This document shows, piece by piece, positions 35,334-48,635 of a DNA stretch of 64,000 bases. Made by a program: the position numbers and the translations under genes. The stretch lies in NCBI GenBank assembly GCA_007922195.1, contig ML682059.1:9445748-9509747 (forward strand). The letters are read 5' to 3'. Each line of letters begins with the position of its first letter. Positions within the stretch are counted from its first letter, which is position 1. Source of the stretch: Podocnemis expansa (lineage: Eukaryota; Chordata; Testudines; Podocnemididae). The notes under the pieces were generated by a model. It was not told where the DNA came from and did not search any database. It saw nothing but the letters and a program-made list of their open reading frames with translations.

Positions 35334-37504
35334 CGAGTCTCTCCCTATGCAGAAAGTGGGCTTTTCACATCACACCCCTGTACAATCATTAAAATGTTTT
35401 GCATTTGAAGGAACAGGTGTTGGTAGTTGGCTGAAGCATTCAAGGAAGAACACATCAAGCAGAATTTACTTATCCCATCATATTCAAGGGTTCTTCCTCC
35501 TGCAGTCATTGAAGATGAGCATCTATGACAGGATTTGTGTATGTGGTTCCAAATAGGGGGGACGAGGAGGAAAAGAAGTGAAGATAAAGCGAAAGAATAA
35601 ATGCTATAAAGGTGGTGTTATCTAGTGATCACATATAAAACTCTTAGGGTTTTTACAGCAAAGAGAAGAAAATTGTTCACAAAAAGTGAATACGCTTTTA
35701 TGCAATAATATTTTATGTATGCTTTATATAGGAGCCTTTCATCTTAAAAGAGAACCCCAAAGCACTTATTGTTGGTCAAGTTTTGCTATATATATGCACA
35801 TGTCCTCTCGCATAGTGAGAGGGCATAGCACTGCTAGACAGCATGTTTTTTAAAAGACAGGAAATGAAGAAGAATATGATCTCTAATTGACACTGGTGGG
35901 GAATAAAGCAAGCAGAACGTACAGTAATTATCCATCTGGAAGTTGGCTAGGACACTCGGTAATGGGATTAACATCTCTATTCTTGTGAAAAGTGTCAAGG
36001 GATCTTTAATAAGCACACGATACCTTGTCTTGCATTTCATCCTAAGAGAGTGATGTAGTGCCCCATCATTATGTCACAGCAAGATACTGCTCCAGCACTG
36101 ACCCTTAGCAAAAGGGGCTGCCAACAAAAATTCCAACTCTACTTTCTAGATCATGTGGGTTATACCCTGTAGGTCTCCCATCCAATCAGGCCAATACCAC
36201 TTAGCTCACGAGGTCTGACAGAATCACAGTCCTAGCTGGAATGACAGCACATATTCAGTATAAGCCATGGAAATTAATAATGCTTTGCCAAAATAAGTTC
36301 TATTCTGGCAGGAAAAGAACTTTTATCAATCACAATTTTTTCATGGCTGCACTTCGCTGATAAGCAAGTGACACATGTGGACTCAAGTAGTCAACAGATC
36401 TCCCAACCACTCTGGATAGGACTTGATGCATATATTGTACACTGATGAGTCACTCCAGCCATGCAGATTTCCCGTTTACATTTCAGGAGGGCACTGGAGA
36501 TAACCCAGCAGAACTGACTGTGTTTCTACTAAGCCTTAGCTCTAAAGTTTCAAAGTGTGTCTGTTCTGAGACTGTAAGACTAGTACTGCAGGGTGTGTAA
36601 GATAATCAGCACCACTCAGTGGTTCCTGTCTTCTTAAAAGCCCCATTCAGAATATAGTTGAAACGACTTCCCCCCGTAGGTGCACAAAGGCCAAAAACTT
36701 AACGTACAAAAATAGCAAGTTTCCATTAAGCAATTGTTATAAAGAATTAGACTCCCTGTGTACATTTGTATCTTGTTTTTAGGAGCTCATTACAAAATAT
36801 CTTGTTTCCATGGGAATAACAAAACAAATGCATTAACTTCCATGTGTTACAAGTTCATAGGACCTTCTCTTCCCACTCCAAATGGTCTGACTCCAATTAA
36901 ATATCTCAAAGAAGAGATCTGAACTATTTGGACTTCTCCCTTTGGTTTCTACTTCAAAGGGTTAATGGAAGTCTGGGAAAGAAGATAAAATACTTACCAG
37001 AAAAGAAAGGGCAAAGAGGACTGCAATGGAAGGAAAGCCTAAACAACCCATTACAAAATAAACACTGTGACAAAAATCAGATAGAGGAAATGCAAATTAA
37101 AATTCACGACCGGAAAATGAAACCAACAGGAAAATCTTTACAATAGGGTGGGCAGCAAACACACAAAAGCTTTTAAGAAAATTTTGAAACAGTCGAGCTG
37201 GAGTGTTCCATTAAGAAAACAAGAGAGTCATGAAAGGGAACGTTAAGATCATCAAACTTAAAAACCTCTCTGCGTTTGTTTATGACATGAGGAAATCTTT
37301 ATATTTAGGAAGGATACATTCTTACATACCATTCTATTTTAAGCTCTGCTTCTTATACAAGCTGAATCTCTCAAATATAGCACCCTAGTGCACAGCAGCT
37401 ATAGCTGAACACATAAGTCACAATACATTTGTTAAATGGGGATTTTAGCTCCATTTTGAACAGATTAGACCTTCTTCAAATTGGTTATACAGAATTTTTT
37501 TTTT

Positions 37505-37983
37505 TAGAGGGGTAGCTGTGTTAGTCTGTGTACAGTAAAAATAACGAGAGTCCTGTGGCACCAGGTGTGGCCAAACTGTGGCTCATGAGCCGCATGCGGC
37601 TCTTGAAAGAAAAAGTGCGGCTTGCAGAAGAACATGGTGGGGAGAAGCAGCAGCATGGTTGGGGAGGATGGGGAGAAGCAGTGGCATTTTTACTGTGGGC
37701 CTAGTTTTCATGGTAAGCTTAAGTAATTATTAGAATCTGACACTAGTAGGATCAAAGTTTGCCCTCTTTTTACGATAAAATTAAAGGTTGCAATGAACTT
37801 TAAACTTAGTAATTTTGGAGTAGGTAAAAGCATATGGCTATATGCCTCAGTGCAGCTCACAAAGGTTTAATGATCAACTTGTATGGCTCTTGAGTTCCCT
37901 AAATTTGGCCACCTTGCTTATAGACTAAGAGATTTCTTCAGGCATAAGCTTTTGTGGGCTCCAACCCACTTTGTCAGGCGCAC
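37505..37983 (+). mobile_element. Penelope-like element split by a hAT
   Basis: GAGGGGTAGCTGTGTTAGTC then GAGAGTCCTGTGGCAC (37508-37561) continues after the inserted hAT as CTTATAGACTAAGAGATTTC, GGCATAAGCTTTTGTGGGCT and CCAACCCACTTTGTCAGGCG. It is another copy of the family at 20.1, 20.7, 43.2, 48.6 and 49.1 kb. No coding part is present. Confidence 0.75.
37562..37916 (+). mobile_element. hAT element (CAGG.GTGGCCAAAC ends), copy 2
   Basis: It starts CAGGTGTGGCCAAACTGTGG and ends AAATTTGGCCACCTTG. Its body (AATTATTAGAATCTGACA.., TTTACGATAAAATTAAAGG, AGCATATGGCTATATGCCTC) is the reverse complement of 34486-34962. It sits inside a Penelope-like copy. An 8-bp duplication is not visible, so one flank may have been trimmed. 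Confidence 0.85.
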
Positions 37984-39186
37984 TCTCGTTTTTATTTTTT
38001 GTTGTTTCTTCTTCCCCTGCTGGGTCAACAACCTAGCAAGCTCAGGAGGACACATTTTGAATTTAGGCCTTGAGCCTTCGGCTGGTTTTCTAGAGCCTAC
38101 ATTTATTTTAGGGAAAATCTTAATCCAGCTCCCTGACATCAGTGCACTGTCTCTGAACATACTCAAGTGTACAAAGACTGAGAAGTGGCAAAGGGCAGAT
38201 TGTGAGTGCAAATTTTATGTCAGTGATTACTCAAGTTTAACTTTCAATTTTTGCAAATATCTGCACTCGTGTAATATCTAAGCACCCTAAGATCACAGGG
38301 TGTTCACAACTTGTGACATTCACTCGCAACCTTTTCTAAATATTCACATACTATTTCCACTCTCTGCCCAACTCCGGAGTGTAGAATCCAACTTCAGCTA
38401 AAGATTTCAACTCAATAGATGAAATGTATTAAGCAGATAGGTACATTAGTGCTTAGCATGAACATTTTCTGGTACAACCTTAGCTTGGAAGTTTCCTGAC
38501 TGTTAGTACCTGATTCAGCCAATTTAATGTTTCATAAGTGATATTTTCTGCATTTATTTCCTAGTTTAAAGAGGGGGGGAAAAAAGCAGAGAGCAATCAG
38601 AGAAGCTCCAGTTACTCTATAGGTATCTACCTTGCACAGTTCACCAATCCCTCTGTCAAAACCAACAAAAAAAAAAAATACTTGTAGATTTTGTGACATG
38701 AGTCCACACTTAAACAAGGATTCACTGTACATGCCAGGACTGGATCAATGAATGATATGAAGGGACTCATCAACCCCTAAAGCGTGGCTCTTGGGGGGGG
38801 AGGGTAGCATTAGCAGAGCTGGATGCGCCACTAACACTTTAGCGAGAAGGGAGTTTTGTTTTGATCGGATGCAGGCCTATTTAGTCTAACTCCACCAGTG
38901 CAGTTCTTGAAGTCTGTTCTGTAGTCACTCTTAAATCTTCTCACCGCTGCCTTAAATAAATAGATAGGGGTACATCAGCATTTGTAGTATTCACTAGATT
39001 TACTGTAATGGAGCCTGAGGAATCTAACAAATGATGAGGCAATTTTATTTAGTTATTCAAGACAATGGAAAAGTTTAAACAGCAAATTGCTGAAATAAGA
39101 CATAAGGAATTTTCTGTATTTGTTTTTCAGTGTCTGTGATCAATTTCTAATTTGTTGGCAGTAACAGCTGTTGCTTTTTCTTCCAC

Positions 39187-39503
39187 AATGGTTCCCAACC
39201 TGTGGTCTGCGAGGGTACTGCAGATGGTCGGTGGAGGGGTGGGGTGGGAGATAATGTAATAATAATAATATAATTCCATGTACCTCTTTTGTATCATATT
39301 TGATCTTACATTATTATTCACAATGTAATTTGCTTCATAAACATCCTTGCATAATATAACATTCTCTGAATTTTAATAATGGTGCTTTTGTATGACATCA
39401 GTATGAACTGATGCTCTTTGCAGATTCAGCAGTTAGAACAAGGTCCACAAAAGCTTTTGCTGATAGTGTAGTGGTCCCTATAAAGGAAAAGCTTGGGAAT
39501 TGC
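39187..39503. mobile_element. Decayed hAT element (CAATGGTTCCCAACC end)
   Basis: CAATGGTTCCCAACCTGTGG then TCTGCGAGGGTAC at the left and AAGCTTGGGAATTGC at the right resemble the CAGTGGTTCCCAACC hAT family, with GGTCCACAAAAG inside. An AAT repeat lies at 39257-39272. The target duplication is not convincing. Confidence 0.5.
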
Positions 39504-42500
39504 TTTTGTACAACTAACAAAGGTCCAAGTCCTCAGTGAGGATACCATTCAATCCAGATTTCAAAACTTCAGCTCTTTTTGCTTTAGCCTTATCTAAAAA
39601 CATCATTAGGGTACATTTGTGGGCTTTGAGGGGTGGGGTTTTTGGGGTTTTTTTGGTGGGCGAATAGTGAATTTTCTTGCTGTAGGAATTTTGCTCAAAT
39701 TTTCCAGAAAATTCTCATTTTTCACCAGGGCTCAAACATTTGCAGACAGAGTTTGACTTATCTCTTGTATGAAATCCAGGAGTTACAAGTCTAACTTTTT
39801 GCTACTGTTTTCAGTAGCACTACTGATCCCCGCACTGTACTATATCACAGCACACTAATGGCACTAACTTCTGTTCCTTCATTAGCACTGCACCTCTTGC
39901 AGGTATTTTCCAGCTGGCTGGTGCCGAAAGCAATAAATCTCCTCGATGTCATCTATTGACATAAAATACATTCAGGACCAGTTTTTAGCAGCAGGTGCTC
40001 CAGACTGACTAAAATGAGAAAGAAAAGGTTTGTCTAGGTCAGTGAATAAGGCAAGTACTCATTTGGCAGGTTTATTTTTTTTGTCCAGAGTAATTGTTTT
40101 AGTGGCACTTGTACCACGTCCAAGGTTAATCTGTCTGTGTGAAGAAGCAGATTACACATTTACCTATTCGGTTTTGATTCTCTTTTCATTGTGCGGCTTA
40201 CGTTCCACTTTCAGTTCTTTTGGGATTAATTCCTCACGACTTTATAGCCAGTGGACTCCAGAACTGTGACTGCTAGAATCAGTGGTGCTCCTTCCTGCTA
40301 GCTGAAGCCAAATCCTTGATGTAGGTAAACTGCATTGGCTCAGTATCATTACCTTATCTCAACTGGCTGTATTTACACATCTCATGAAGCTCTGTTTCAT
40401 GCTCCATTTTCTATATCTGCCAAAAAGTAAATCACAAACAGGTACAAAGGCCAGCGTCATAAAAGCTGAAAGTTTCCAAATGGGACGAGAATAACATTGT
40501 ACATTTCCTGTGTACAACTCTATCAGGTCAGAATCCACCCTAAGAAAGAACTTCAAAAAAAGACAAAACAGAAGTGAAGAAAAATAGATCGCAGTGGCAT
40601 AACCATCTCAGACGCTGTTGGAAATACCTTTTATTGCTCCTAGGAAAATCGGATTAGGCTTTCAGATGGATCAACAGGCAGGAACAAGTCAGTGAAGGTG
40701 ATATAAAGAAAATCAAAGGGATAAAACCCAAAAACTAATGGATTTTCCCCAACCAAAAGCCTCTACCCAGGGTCTAACGGTGGTGATCTACATTCCTGAA
40801 GTTGGGCTACCAGACACTGGGGCTTGTAGAGTCTTGATATGTCAGAAGTCAGTACTTGAGGGGTGAGGGCGGAAATGGATGTCATCCTGAAGGCACCTAC
40901 AGCAACTGAGTCCAGGAGCAGGCTTGGGTTCCTAAAGCCAAAACCAGTCACTTTCTGCTAAATTGAATCACTCAGGATGGACTGGCAGCCTCAAGTGCAC
41001 AGCTCTTCACAGGCACAAGCCTTCCCTAAAGTAGTCAAACAGAAGAACTGGCCAGAAGTACAGGAGGCCTTTATTGCTTCTTTATACAGGTCATCTCTCT
41101 GGCTCCAGCATCTCTACCAAGTCAGAGATAAGAGGCTGTGGCCTGGAAGGGAAATAAAAAGGCTGCTTTCATTATCACTGTGCAGTTCCATCAGCCTTCT
41201 CACTGTACTAGGGGAGAGAGGCAGGCACAGCACATCAGGATGAACTGCAGAAAGTGGAGAGGAATGTACGGTGCTTATCAAATGACAGCAAAGGGACCGG
41301 ATGTCATCATTTGTATGTCCTAACATCCTTGTTTAAAATACAATAAGGGTTTCTTCATCTAATGAATTCTGGACTTAGATACAAAAGGCCTCTTGAGGGA
41401 CATTACAATGATACAATCAGTGATGCAGAAATCCCTTTGAGCTCTATGACCAAGCAACAGAAGCAGGAGAACATTTGCCATACTGTAGTGTACGGCACTG
41501 ATGATCATGGCATTGTTTCTTCCTTGCAACCTGAAGCCAGATAAAACATTGTGCCCCCTGATCTCTTAAGTTTTTCAAGACAGGAGATGTTAAACTAGTA
41601 AGGATGACTCATTCTAATCTCATCCATATTTTTTCATCCTTTTTAACAATCTTCTTTAGGCTTGTGAATTGTCATAGGCAGGCTCAGCACAGAAGTGAAA
41701 GTTTGGAAAAAATTAAAGCAGGCCACCCACATGGATTCTGGGGACTCCTCAATAGCACTGGAGTTCTTTTGGACTTGTTTTCACAATGTAGTACTTTCAT
41801 GCTAACTGGGAAAATAGAAGGTGGACGTATCTGTGAAGGATTCTCCTATATTCGCTTCTCTGCTTCTCTCTGGTGTCCTTCCCCTGTGTTTTTTGCACAT
41901 TAAACATTTATTTTAATTAAAAATAAAAGGTTAAAAATTCACATTCACCAGATACAGGAAGTGGCAAGGGGAGGGGTAAGGCAGCCTCTAAACAATAATC
42001 AGTTAAGGCGCACAGGTAAAAATGAAGGGAATGCAATATGTGTTGATGGTAGTGAAAAGGATCAATGGGAACCAGGAAAGTTTAATAAAGTGAAAAGAAA
42101 GCCCAGACAGAAAGTACATCAGTTCATAAATGACTGCGGGGGCGGAAGGAGGCAGAGGCTAGGAAATGGAATTAATAAACTCCAAAATGGCTGAAACAAA
42201 GAATTATTTTAAAGAAAAGAAACCCTAGAAGTTAACATGCAGGGATCATATAATGATAGATACTGATAACAAGCTGGAACAGGAATACTTGGAAGCAGGA
42301 ATATCTAAACATAAAGCAGACTTGAAAATATACAGGCAGGTCTGATTCTAAATGCATTTGCTAATTAATTTACTGCACCAGTGTTTTATTCAACAGTAAC
42401 TTACATCAGGGGAAGTAGCAAAAAGCAGGGTGGTGGAAGTGGAGGGAGAGAGAAAAAAAATGTGGCACAAATCTTCAAAAAAGTAAAAAAGATATTCTGG

Positions 42501-42689
42501 CTGCAGTCACTCAGGCCTCTCTCAAATTTCTACTGTAATGAGAGGAATGAAGAAAAACACCTGTGAATACCAAGAGGGACATGTACAAGAAAATGTTACA
42601 AAAATACTGTCTGGGGTATGTCACTTTAGTCGTCAAAATGCTGCATAAAATCTGGTGCTTGAGTCCTGTAAATGGCATGTTCTGTTGAG

Positions 42690-42960
42690 AGGAAGTTTGG
42701 CAAGTAGGCATAGGCAGCCTTAGCAGGTGGGCAGTGCAGATACCTGTCCAGGGCCACATGGCAGGAGGGGGCAATATGTACCTGGCTGCTGCTGCAGATT
42801 TTACCTGCTAAGACCTCCTGTGACTGCCACCTCCTTTGGGGCCAGGGGCACTCATGGGGGTGGCAGGGCAGGCAGCAGGAGCCATATCAGGGCTAGGGAC
42901 CCGAGTGGGGTGTTCAGGGGGAGCATCTTTAAAGTTTGCCCCCGGCTCTGGAAACCCTAA
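42690..42960. other. GC-rich island, unassigned
   Basis: About 270 bp of GC-rich sequence (GCAGGAGGGGG, GGGGCCAGGGGCACTCATGG, GTGGCAGGGCAGGCAG) lies in AT-rich intron. It resembles the GC-rich interior of non-autonomous DNA transposons such as those at 55.9 kb, but no ends are visible. Confidence 0.4.
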
Positions 42961-43231
42961 GACCATCCCTGCAAGTGAGTGTAAGGAGAGTTAACACTGC
43001 TGGCTGATGCAACTGGAATGGCAGGGAGTCAGTCCAGTGCACGTGCCCAACAGTCAATGAGGGATCTACTGGTTTACACTCAGTGCTTATAGTCAGTGAT
43101 TATAGTCACAAGCGATGTATTTGTTTGCACTGAGAGAGGAAGATGGTGTCTGTATCTGTGTGACTTTTTTCATGAAATTGATAGATTTCCATTTCATATA
43201 GGCAAATTCAGGGCTTTGCATCTTGACATAT

Positions 43232-43388
43232 TTCATAGGGGTAGCCCGGTTAAGTCTGTTTTCAGCAAACGACAAGGAGTCCCATGGCACCTTAGAGACA
43301 ACAGGAAAAAAAAAAATTGAGCACAAGTTATCATGGGCTGGAACCTGTGCCGAAAACAGACCAACACAGCTTTCCCTCTGAAACCTCT
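43232..43388. mobile_element. Penelope-like fold-back, short copy
   Basis: CATAGGGGTAGCCCGGTTAA, GTCTGTTTTCAGCAAACGAC and GTCCCATGGCACCTTAGAGA run forward. AAACAGACCAACACAGCTTT and CCCTCTGAAA then return inverted at 43358-43388. Only the terminal modules are kept. Confidence 0.65.
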
Positions 43389-43989
43389 CATAAGACAGTT
43401 TGGAGAAGTAGGCAACAGAGAGGAATGGAAGCAGAATTTTGCTACAGGATGGGGGGTAGTAGATACAGTCTTAAATAGGAGACTGGTTGCCTTAGGGTTT
43501 AAGAAGCATGGGGGTGAACCCAATGCAGGTATGAATACAGTCATCCTGCATTATTAGCAATAAACAAAGAACTGCACTAGTACTGAGCTCCTGCAAGCCT
43601 GGAATGCACACAATGACTGCACAAAAGGAGGACAGCATTATTCAAATACAGAGACCCAACAACCTAACTTGGTAGGTGCCAGAGATAAATTTAAACACAC
43701 CAAATATATGAAAAATCCAAAAGGGTGAAGTCATGGTGCCCTTCAAGTTAGCCTTCTGAAGATAAAGAGTGTGGTGGAGACTGCTGTAAATTCACAGACA
43801 GCTTTCAACAGCTAATCATTTTACTATTCAGTGTGCTTCACAGTGGCCAAGTTCTGCCTAGTTCTTACATGTGTCAGTGATAAGAAACTCTTATTTTATA
43901 ATAATAGTGGCACTTAGCACTTATACAGCATGACAACTATTGCAACTTCAGCCTCTTTGGGGTCCAATGCATTACATTTATGAATTACG

Positions 43990-44700
43990 TCTGATTGTGT
44001 TCTGCTTCATTGGAGAGGGCTGCCAAAGTTTCTCTGGAAACTAAAATCAGTGGGGGTGGATTACAGCAAGTCACTGAGACTAAACAACCCTAGAAAGGCA
44101 CCTGGCCCTGGAGAAGTCTGCATATTCACGCTGGGTTTTCCAGAGAGGAGGACATAAGGAAAGAACTTTTTGTATAAAAACTGAGCTTGAGCTAACACAG
44201 TCTTCTTTCTGAACCAGCAAATTGACAAGATCTTCTGTTCAGGGAGAGGCGATGGGGGGAACAACCCTTGCAGAAGGGTTGGAAGGACTTTGGCCTAAAA
44301 AGGCCCAAAAGACTAATGGGTGTTTCTGGATATCTTTAGTGTTTAAGTCTTTACTGTTTTTATGACTTTTTCTGTAATGCTTTTACCTTCAGAATAAATG
44401 TGCTTGCTTAGTAAGAGCTGTGGGGTAACTCATAACTGGTGGCAAGACACTGTTCATGGACCTCAGAGAGAAAGCAAAACACAGGCTCTGGCCTTTACAT
44501 AGACAGGGTTGCCGTGGATATCACAATGTAAGACAGGGAACTGTGCAGCTTTAAAACCCGTTAGAAAACACAGACATGTCTCTCGCCCAGAGAGATAATG
44601 GTTGGGAGCTGGACACCTTAAGTGGGTGCCGCTAAGGGATCGTGGAAGGGGATTAGAGCTGCAGTCACCCTGCGTCTCTCACAAACAGTAGTTTACGTTC
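43990..44700 (+). mobile_element. Possible LTR with poly(A) signal
   Basis: TATAAAAACTGAGC (44172) is followed 220 bp later by CAGAATAAATGTGCTTGC (44390) and GAGCTGTGGGGTAACTCATA. This TATA-to-AATAAA-to-GT-rich order is typical of retroviral or retrotransposon LTR promoters and R/U5 regions on the plus strand. I cannot place the ends or find a second copy. No coding sequence follows. Confidence 0.4.
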
Positions 44701-45861
44701 CAAAGTGCTGTGCTAACTAATTAGTTAGGAAACTAGTACAAATGCCAGGTGCTTGATGGCTCCTTATGGGATCGGAAAACTACAATGCAGATCATAGCAG
44801 TCGACAACGCTCCTTATATAATGGCTGAAATCCCAGTGCAGATGACAGACTAAAGACCCACATCTGTACTTTGTCTGCCAATCAAATAGCACATGCATTC
44901 CAACAGTGAATGCATAAGGAAAGAAGGTAGACAGCCACAAATAAGGAATCCTTCTATTGTTAATGAGCTGTTCAGTGGAAGTTGATACATCACGGTCCTA
45001 GAATAGAAATAGAAAAATAAAGGTGGGCTATTAAGTGCATTTCGATTCACTCTCCACAACAGTGTGAAAACTTTTGTTTAAAAAAGGAGCCCACTCAACA
45101 TACTAGTGAAAATATGCCCAACACAAACACTGCTGAAAGGAAACTGGAATACCAACAAAGGCTGAGTAAGGCCAACTTTGAATAACCAAACGGAGTGCTC
45201 CAGTAACAAGGAATGCATTTTGCCTCAAGCAACAGTCAACTACCAAATAGACTACAGAAAACAGTTTAAAAGTAAACAAAAAAGAAAGGAAGTTATTAGA
45301 ACAAAAATGTACAATCAGCTGTTTTTCATAATTTTTTGTTTTTAAAATCAACCTCTGTATTTTATAGATATGTGCTTCTGTGGCATTTCTGTATTTTCTT
45401 CTCATTCACACAAATACATGCACAGTTCCCTCAAACAATACCCTGCCCTCTATGTTTGCATACAGTGCTCTGCAGTTAAATGCCTTCATCCAGATAGCTA
45501 AAATTTTTAACTGCCCTTTCGTGGTTCTATTGTGTGGGAGCTCCTATTATTTCAGCTATCTCATTAGCTATCCAGCTAACATGGTTAATTGTCTTTTTAC
45601 ATTTATCCTGGACGAAGGGTGGCTATTACAACCACTGCTGTCATCAAACCCACCAGAGAGCTTGGACGGCTACAAATCTTCAGGTTGTATTAGTGTTTCT
45701 CAAAGCATATGATGTACCCATTTCAGGACTCACTGGAGCGTACTGAAGATGTATAAATAATGGTGAAGTATCTGGGAAGGATGAGCTTGCTGTTGGTTTC
45801 ATTGCCCTAGAGAGTGCCTCAAGCTTTCAAAAGGCTGGGGGGAAAAATCATCGGGTTAGAA

Positions 45862-46038
45862 CTGTGGTTCTCAACCACTGTCTCAGGACGCATTACTGTG
45901 TCACCACACAGCATAAGGATGTTGCAAAGAGCCAGGAAGATGGCTGGATTTGGCATACAGGGAATGGGCTGGTGCATCCTGTAAAGTTGCAATAGTCTGC
46001 CAAGTGCGCCACAACTCACAAAAGGTTGAGAACCACTG
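45862..46038. mobile_element. hAT element, 177 bp, perfect 8-bp duplication
   Basis: CTGTGGTTCTCAACCACTG at the left mirrors AAAGGTTGAGAACCACTG at the right. GGTTAGAA flanks it at 45854-45861 and 46039-46046. It is a non-autonomous element of the widespread CAGTGGTTCTCAACC group. Confidence 0.92.
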
Positions 46039-47289
46039 GGTTAGAACACGTACAAATGAACAGGAAACTGACACTAACTATTCAATCTACTTAGACTCAC
46101 AAAACTATTGATGTAATGTCTATTAAGGAACCACGGGCATTTAGTCACCCTCCCCTTAGAAACCTATCATGAGATCCTGCCTTGTGTTATAAGCAGGTGA
46201 GATTCCTAACCTGCATGTAGATTATACACACACTCTATATCCTTTTGTGGTTTGGCTTTGGGGTAGTACAACCAAAAGACAACCCCAACAGACACCAGCT
46301 TAGGCTTTCTCCCTCCTCATATTTTCCCTAAGAAACACCATCTCTCTCTCTATTCCTAACTCCTTGTGCCTCAGAGATGCATTCCCAGAAGCCTTGCGTA
46401 TTTATGAAAGGTCTTAGAATCTGCAGTGTAGGCAATTATGCCTGCAGCTGTGTTAACCCTTGCCCCATAAGTGGCATGAAAAAACAAGGTTGAGGCTTTT
46501 TTTGTTTTTTGTTTTGTTTTTTGAATTGAAGCTAAATGCCAAGTGCAAGTGCAAGTTCAATTTGATTATGTTATTGGAACAAAGTAAGAAAGCAAAGTTT
46601 GTTCTCATGGTGGGAAAATGTTTGGAACCCATGGTTCCAATAAGGCCTTAGACAAAACTCCAGTTTTTCCTCAGAAGTCACATTATTTAGTGTAAAGAAA
46701 ATTTTGAAACATCATTTACTGAAGGGGGTGGGGTAGAGAAAGCAATTTTTAAACTCATACACATCATATTCACTCTGTCACTCAAACATTGCAAATGTTA
46801 GTCAAGGAACTGCTGCCCCAATACACCCTTAAATCTACTCACATTTCATGCGAACCAAAACTACCTACGTGGACCCCATTCAATTTTTTGCGCCTCAATA
46901 AACATTTTAAGTTGTAAATTTGATTTCTCTCTGATTTTCCATTTTTGTTTTGCAGCATAAGTGGAGAGAGCATGATTAACACTATCTGTTACACAACTAC
47001 CTCCTCTTCCCCAAAATATGATCATCACTTGAAAACTTTCCACAAAAATGAATTAGCTTGGACTGACAAACGCAGACTACATTCTTTAGGAGTTCACTGC
47101 TTATAACAAATCAAATAGCCAAAACTACAATCTGTTGGTCTAATCCGATACTGAATTTCTCTGTAGAATTTAATGACTTGTACAGTGAAATAAAATACCT
47201 TTTAGTGGCACAAAGCTGACGATTTTTTAAAACAATTTTACATAAGAAGTGTCTCTGCTCCAGCTGATTTTACACCCACAACATTTCAC

Positions 47290-48110
47290 TTTTTTGCAGG
47301 ATGTCAGGGGGATGTGTGTGTGTGTGTCTGTGAGTGAGCAGTGTATCAAGAGGTGTGGGGGGGGGCAGGTCCCTAGCCCTTCACATGCCCAGGAGCACTG
47401 AGGCATGAGAGCCTCCTGTTCCCCTCCCACATTGTGAAGGGCCAGCCTGGCACTTGAAAGGCTGCCCTGTCCATTGCCACTCCAGCCCAGAGCTGGATTG
47501 GGTATATGATTAGGGGTTGGGGTCAGTCCAGGCCAGCTCTTCATGAGGGACGCAGTAGGCACTGAGAAGTGCCCCTCAGTACCTCCCTTCCTTTGCATCC
47601 GAAAGGCTAGAGCAGTCCCCTGCATCCAAGCCAGTGTCTCGCTGCTAGCTGGGGCTGCAAGTGTAGGGCACGGGTCATGCCAGGCTGGAGCTGCAGGGCT
47701 GGAAGGTGAAATGTGCCCTGCTTGGGGACGGGAGGGAGCACAGGAGGTGGCCAGAACCCCACCCCACATCTGTTATCAAGGTCTGACCCTACCTGGCCCC
47801 TCTCCCTTCCCTTCCTGATGCTGAGAGGGGAGATGAAACTGCGTCTCAGATGGGGGTGGGCTGTTGCAGAGAGACGGGTGCCACATGCCAGATAAGTGCG
47901 TTGGAGAGCCCCCCCAACCCATCCTCATGCACCGCCAATACAGCCACTCCCTTCTTGGGGCAGCTGGGTATTGGGGTTAGACCCCTTCTGTTCTGTGCAG
48001 GGGTGGGGTGGTAATGGTGGCGGTAGAGCAAATATGGACTTCCCCCTGGCTGCTGGACACCCTCAATACTCCACTGGTGCATGTGCATTTAAGTGTGAGA
48101 GGCAGAGAGA
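47290..48110. other. GC-rich island with non-coding ORFs
   Basis: Long GC-rich stretch with TGTGTGTGTGTGTCTGTG at its left and overlapping ORFs on both strands. The 180-codon minus ORF at 47227-47769 is rich in P, S and T, and its frame is open because of base composition. No domain is recognised. A 45-bp segment at 47971-48015 recurs at 50432-50477. Confidence 0.5.
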
Positions 48111-48635
48111 CACATCTGGGAAAACAGGGGATGAAGAGACAACATGAGTAGCTGATGACTGAAAACCAAGAGGTGAGAGTGTTAAAGTCAAGAATATCCT
48201 TCACATTGCATAAGAAAAGAGGGGTGGGAGACTACGCTTGCTGCACATGCTGGGTGAAGAAGGTTAACTTTGATCCTGGTCAACACCCAGAGGCCCTGTC
48301 ACTCTGGGGACATCTCAAGAGCGTCCCACAAGGAGTTGTACTTGGAGAATAAAGTAGGGTACTAAGGTGTAAGGCCATGTGAGAAAGCTCACAAGCGCCA
48401 CTGCTGCCAAGTGAATTCATCAGTGATTTACTTCCCAGGTTATTCCTTAGGGAAGATCCAGGTGTACTCAAAATGCATGATACAGCTAAAGAGCATTACA
48501 AATGATTTTGGGTGGCTGGCTTGTCTCCCCATGCCCAGGAAGGATTAATGCCACACAAGTCTCTTTCAGGCCCTTCCCTCAGGACAGCTTATTAAATGAA
48601 ACAAAAAACACTTTCCAAGTCACAACAAAATGAAG

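Noticed and set aside
47227..47769. 180-codon minus-strand ORF, the longest in the window
   Set aside because: It lies in a GC-rich island with equally open frames on the other strand, is low in complexity, and has no recognisable domain. Base composition explains it.
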